Shown here piece by piece: positions 5,572-7,875 of a stretch of DNA of 7,875 nt. The first letter of the stretch is position 1. Each line of letters opens with the position of its first letter. The position numbers and the translations under genes are program-made. A model generated the notes under the pieces. That model saw nothing but the letters and a program-made list of their open reading frames with translations. It was not told the origin of the DNA and did not search any database. Origin of the DNA: Anaerobacillus sp. (GTDB taxonomy: Bacteria > Bacillota > Bacilli > Bacillales > Anaerobacillaceae); contig SKSA01000179.1 of assembly GCA_007118195.1 (NCBI GenBank), forward strand, positions 1 to 7,875. Reading direction: 5' to 3'.

Positions 5572-5600
5572 AAAAAAGCTCCCCCATCAAATAGGGAAGC
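5572..5600 (-). terminator. Second intrinsic terminator after pilO
   Basis: In minus-strand RNA GCUUCCC (5600-5594) pairs with GGGGAGC (5584-5578), seven pairs including one U-G wobble, then six T (5577-5572). On the plus strand the wobble would be an A/C mismatch, which supports minus-strand use. It is a backup 21 nt beyond the first terminator. Confidence 0.75.
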
Positions 5601-5620
5601 ACTTGTAATTTTTGATCATG

Positions 5621-5649
5621 AAAAAAGAGCACGAAAAAATTCGCGCTCT
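5621..5649 (-). terminator. First intrinsic terminator of the pilMNO operon
   Basis: In minus-strand RNA AGAGC-G-CGAA (5649-5640) pairs with TTCG-T-GCTCT (5635-5626) around a four-base loop, a 10-bp stem with one G-U wobble, followed directly by T residues (5626-5621). It begins 66 nt past the pilO stop codon, and the wobble becomes a mismatch on the other strand. Confidence 0.88.
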
Positions 5650-5703
5650 AATAAGTTAGTTGAGTTAAGTAAGTCTTTTACACTAATAAATGTGTTCGTT
5701 ATT

Positions 5704-5729
5704 TTTACAATCATTTTATTGATTGTAAA
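5704..5729 (-). other. 10-bp perfect hairpin whose loop holds the pilO stop codon
   Basis: TTTACAATCA (5704-5713) is the exact reverse complement of TGATTGTAAA (5720-5729), with a 6-nt loop. The pilO TAA (5718-5716) falls in that loop. The stem is AT-rich and is followed by A, not T, on the minus strand, so it does not look like a terminator; a role in mRNA stability is possible but unproven. Confidence 0.55.
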
Positions 5730-6399
5730 GTGGATTTTCTCTTTCACCAGGTGCTGGATGAATGACTTTCGGTAATTCGTCTTTTAATTGTGGTAGATGT
5801 GGATAGTAATAGGTGCTGACTGTCACTAAAAACTCGAGAATATCGGTTTCGTCATCAATCATCACTTTTTCATCTGTGCCAATAAAAGATATTGAATCGA
5901 TCGCAATAATACGAGGGAGACGATCGATTTCCGCTAAAAATTGAAACAAATCCTCATACGAGTTTGCACGAACCGATAAGAAAGCCGAAATTTGTTTTAA
6001 CCGTTCACTACTTTCACCTTCGCTCGTATTCTCATCAACCTCTTCTGTTTCAACTAAAACTGCATCGCGATTTTGATCAATATCCATCGATAATATATAC
6101 GTATTAGAGAGAGCTTCAACACGTTGAAAATCTAAAAGTAATTGGTCAAGAAGTGGTTCAACAGGTAGTTTGCGTTGTAAGTAAGTCGTTTCCTCTTCGA
6201 TCGTTTCTTCTTCGTCAACACCATTTTCTTTTAAAATCTCTAGCATCTGAAATTCTGTTTCAAGCCTATTTTCTGCATTTGTGCGCTCATTAAATTTAGG
6301 AGAAACCATATAAATGTAGCCCCCGCTTAATAAAAGCATTGTAACAGAAACACTAATGATAAGAGTTATCATTGCTTTTTTCGTAAAAGAGAGTTTCAT
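5716..6399 (-). CDS. pilO: Type IV pilus inner-membrane protein PilO
   Basis: The 227-residue protein has the PilO layout: a short basic N-terminus (MKLSFTKKAM), one transmembrane helix at about 10-31, a heptad-like helical linker at 35-60, and an external domain starting RKLPVEPLLDQLLLDF (76-91), a typical PilO segment. A ferredoxin-like fold is expected from about 84 onward, with strands near 136-145 and 188-197. PilO heterodimerises with PilN and forms the periplasm-facing collar of the assembly platform that aligns pilin polymerisation. Two acidic stretches, around 61-71 and 118-133, are unusually Glu-rich. The start codon directly abuts the pilN stop, with AAAGGAGGA at 6415-6407 inside the end of pilN, indicating translational coupling. 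It is the last gene before two terminators; no PilP or secretin gene follows, as expected for a single-membrane cell. Identity relies strongly on the pilM-pilN context. Confidence 0.85.
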   Translation of the reverse strand: MKLSFTKKAMITLIISVSVTMLLLSGGYIYMVSPKFNERTNAENRLETEFQMLEILKENGVDEEETIEEETTYLQRKLPVEPLLDQLLLDFQRVEALSNTYILSMDIDQNRDAVLVETEEVDENTSEGESSERLKQISAFLSVRANSYEDLFQFLAEIDRLPRIIAIDSISFIGTDEKVMIDDETDILEFLVTVSTYYYPHLPQLKDELPKVIHPAPGERENPLYNQ

Positions 6400-6981
6400 T
6401 TAATTATCCTCCTTTACTAAAAATGCCGACCGATCTACCTCTAACTCAAAGTTCGCGACATACCGAGGTAAAAACTCATTTTCTAATTCATCAATAAATT
6501 CAATAGTTTCCGTAGTAGTAACGCTATATAAAGTAACCGCTGAAACATAAGCTGATTCGTTAAGAGCAAAGTGATAAGCAGCAACTGAACTCATTTGATC
6601 AAAACGAACTTGAAAAACAACTGTGTCAGGGTGATTAAAATCAAAATTAAGAAAATAACCGTATTCCGGTAATAAGAAGACTAACTCACTTAAAAGATCA
6701 GAGGTTGGAATGACACTTCTTTCTGTTTTTTCTACTAATGATTTTAAATATTCATAATGAGAAACTGGCTTTTCATCTAACTGTCGTTGGATTACTGCAA
6801 TTTCTTCAGCGATAGTTGCTCGTTGTGCTTCCAGTTGCTGAATGTCTTTTTGAACGTTATCATTCACTAATTTAAGAGCAAGGAGACCAACTAAAAGAAG
6901 TAGAACCATTATTACTGCAATGAGCCAATAGGTCATGTCCTTTTTACGTTTTTCAGAGAGTAAATTAATTTCAACTAACAT
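6400..6981 (-). CDS. pilN: Type IV pilus inner-membrane protein PilN
   Basis: The 193-residue protein starts MLVEINLLSEKRKK; the short cytoplasmic INLL motif (5-8) is the conserved PilN segment that binds in the groove of PilM. A transmembrane helix follows at about 17-38, a predicted coiled coil at 41-72 (QKDIQQLEAQRATIAEEIAV region), and an external alpha/beta domain from about 88 to the end, where PilN pairs with PilO. The family length is about 180-200, so this is complete. The ATG at 6981-6979 lies within the pilM end, overlapping it by 11 nt, with AGAGGT about 5 nt upstream of the start. The stop at 6402-6400 touches the pilO ATG. No divergence from the family layout was noticed. Confidence 0.9.
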   Translation of the reverse strand: MLVEINLLSEKRKKDMTYWLIAVIMVLLLLVGLLALKLVNDNVQKDIQQLEAQRATIAEEIAVIQRQLDEKPVSHYEYLKSLVEKTERSVIPTSDLLSELVFLLPEYGYFLNFDFNHPDTVVFQVRFDQMSSVAAYHFALNESAYVSAVTLYSVTTTETIEFIDELENEFLPRYVANFELEVDRSAFLVKEDN

Positions 6982-7875
6982 CGTGGACCTCTTTTTTTAA
7001 GGCAAGGCCGACTACTTCGTGAAAGCGTATTGGCACTTGTTCGCCATTCATTGTTTCGACATCTTTATCATGAAGCATATGAACCGAAATATCAAATGCT
7101 TGTTGACAGCTAGTAGCGACCTTTTCGATGTACGGATAATCACCCGTAAAAATGATATTTGTAATGCCTAATTTTCCTTGATGAACGGTTGAACGATAAA
7201 AGTTCATGATCCGCTCTAGCTCTGTTATTATATCTTGAACTTGTCCATTGATTTCCATTTCGGTTCCTTGCCAAACGATCCCTTCTGATGCTTCATTGAT
7301 TAATTGCCATTGATCTTCTTCCATCGAAAGCTTAATATTGCGCATAAAAATAGGTTTTTGATCATGGAAAATCGTAATGTTCATTTTTAGTATATCGAGC
7401 TGAACGAACAGAAAATGATCTGATTTATTATCACGATCAAGTTCGTGAAAAAGACGGTAATACGATAATGCTGAAATGTCGGCAGCATTCGGCTTGAGCT
7501 TTGCTGTTTCTAAAAGATCAGAAAATTGTTGTACCATGTTTTCAGGTGCAGCAATGAGCAAAATATCGCGCTGACCGTCACGTTCTCCTAGGTCATGGAC
7601 ATCTAAAGCAGGCTCGTCAAAAGGTAAATGGATCGATTCACCGATGACTGTATATAGATAACCTTTAAGCTCAACTTTTTTCACGGAAAGTGGTACTTGT
7701 TCTTTACGAAGCACGGTATAGGCGTTTGGAACGATGAACTGAACGTAATGTTTTTTTATGCCCCATTCATGAACACATTGCTGTAAAATCGCTTCTAACG
7801 TTTCTGGCTCTAAAATCTTTCCATCACGAACAACCCCTTGTGGCAAGTATCTTTCGCCAAAGGAGTGAATCACCG
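6971..7875 (-). CDS. pilM: Type IV pilus assembly protein PilM, 5' end outside window
   Basis: About 301 C-terminal codons are visible; the reading frame is open to the window edge, so the N-terminal phosphate-1 loop (roughly the first 30 residues) is missing. PilM is a cytoplasmic actin/FtsA-like protein that binds the PilN tail and links the motor ATPases to the platform. Numbering from the first full codon, the PilM pattern is seen as ESIHLPFDEP (79-88), DILLIAAPENMV (103-114), ADISALSYYRLF (131-142), PIFMRNI (174-180) and VVGLALKK (287-294). Two nucleotide-binding segments look degenerate: the expected DIGxxxT-like loop reads LDILKMNIT (159-167), and the GGG-type loop reads FTGDYPYIE (242-250). 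This may mean weak or no ATP binding, or a lineage variant. GTG at 7873 is internal, not a start. Overlap with pilN indicates an operon. Confidence 0.88.
   Translation of the reverse strand, partial: VIHSFGERYLPQGVVRDGKILEPETLEAILQQCVHEWGIKKHYVQFIVPNAYTVLRKEQVPLSVKKVELKGYLYTVIGESIHLPFDEPALDVHDLGERDGQRDILLIAAPENMVQQFSDLLETAKLKPNAADISALSYYRLFHELDRDNKSDHFLFVQLDILKMNITIFHDQKPIFMRNIKLSMEEDQWQLINEASEGIVWQGTEMEINGQVQDIITELERIMNFYRSTVHQGKLGITNIIFTGDYPYIEKVATSCQQAFDISVHMLHDKDVETMNGEQVPIRFHEVVGLALKKEVHDVS

Larger units (their letters stand above)
5186..5715. other. pilO-spoIIB intergenic gap, repeats and terminators
   Basis: No credible gene lies in these 530 bases. They hold the pilO terminators (5649-5572), a stretch at 5360-5560 with only scattered short inverted repeats such as ACGTT/AACGT, the heptad array at 5317-5354, an AT-rich heptad block at 5254-5288, and the spoIIB ribosome binding site. 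A possible spoIIB -10 (TATAGT on the minus strand, inside the palindrome ACTATAGT at 5217-5224) has no recognisable -35, so no promoter is called. Confidence 0.75.

Overview
The window looks like chromosomal DNA of a low-GC, endospore-forming Bacillota, most likely a Bacillaceae member. SpoIIB, Maf, RadC and MreB are all recognisable, in the order known from the Bacillus subtilis comC-spoIIB-maf-radC-mreB region, with strong GGAGG-type ribosome binding sites. Every supported gene is on the minus strand, so transcription runs from high to low coordinates. I cannot name the species. The additional pilMNO genes and the many AT-rich intergenic repeats suggest a Bacillaceae other than B. subtilis.

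Layout in the direction of transcription. (1) 7875-5716: pilM (5' end outside the window), pilN and pilO, tightly coupled (an 11-nt overlap, then directly abutting). They encode the inner-membrane assembly platform of a type IV pilus or related secretion system, and end at two tandem intrinsic terminators. (2) 5715-5186: a 530-nt gap with those terminators and a heptanucleotide repeat array. (3) 5185-4085: spoIIB, a SPOR-domain sporulation membrane protein, followed by a 100-bp segment bounded by inverted repeats and a terminator. (4) 3723-2308: aspA, aspartate ammonia-lyase, with a good SigA-type promoter; it is a metabolic gene sitting inside the septation/morphogenesis cluster. (5) 2307-2030: a spacer with a 15-bp inverted repeat, TTGTACAA palindromes, a candidate promoter and a possible RNA pseudoknot. 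(6) 2029-695: maf and radC, probably cotranscribed. (7) 694-141: a 554-nt gap made mostly of 7-nt-periodic degenerate repeats interspersed with CTTCG-containing hairpins. (8) 140-1: the first 46 codons of mreB.

Functionally, spoIIB, maf and mreB concern septum and cell-shape biology, radC is a conserved passenger of that cluster, and pilMNO builds a surface machine. aspA interconverts aspartate with fumarate and ammonia and appears to be an independent transcription unit. No complete novel multi-gene system is visible. The least explained parts are non-coding: the heptad/CTTCG mosaic repeats in two gaps, and the structured leaders and trailers around maf, radC, spoIIB and pilO.
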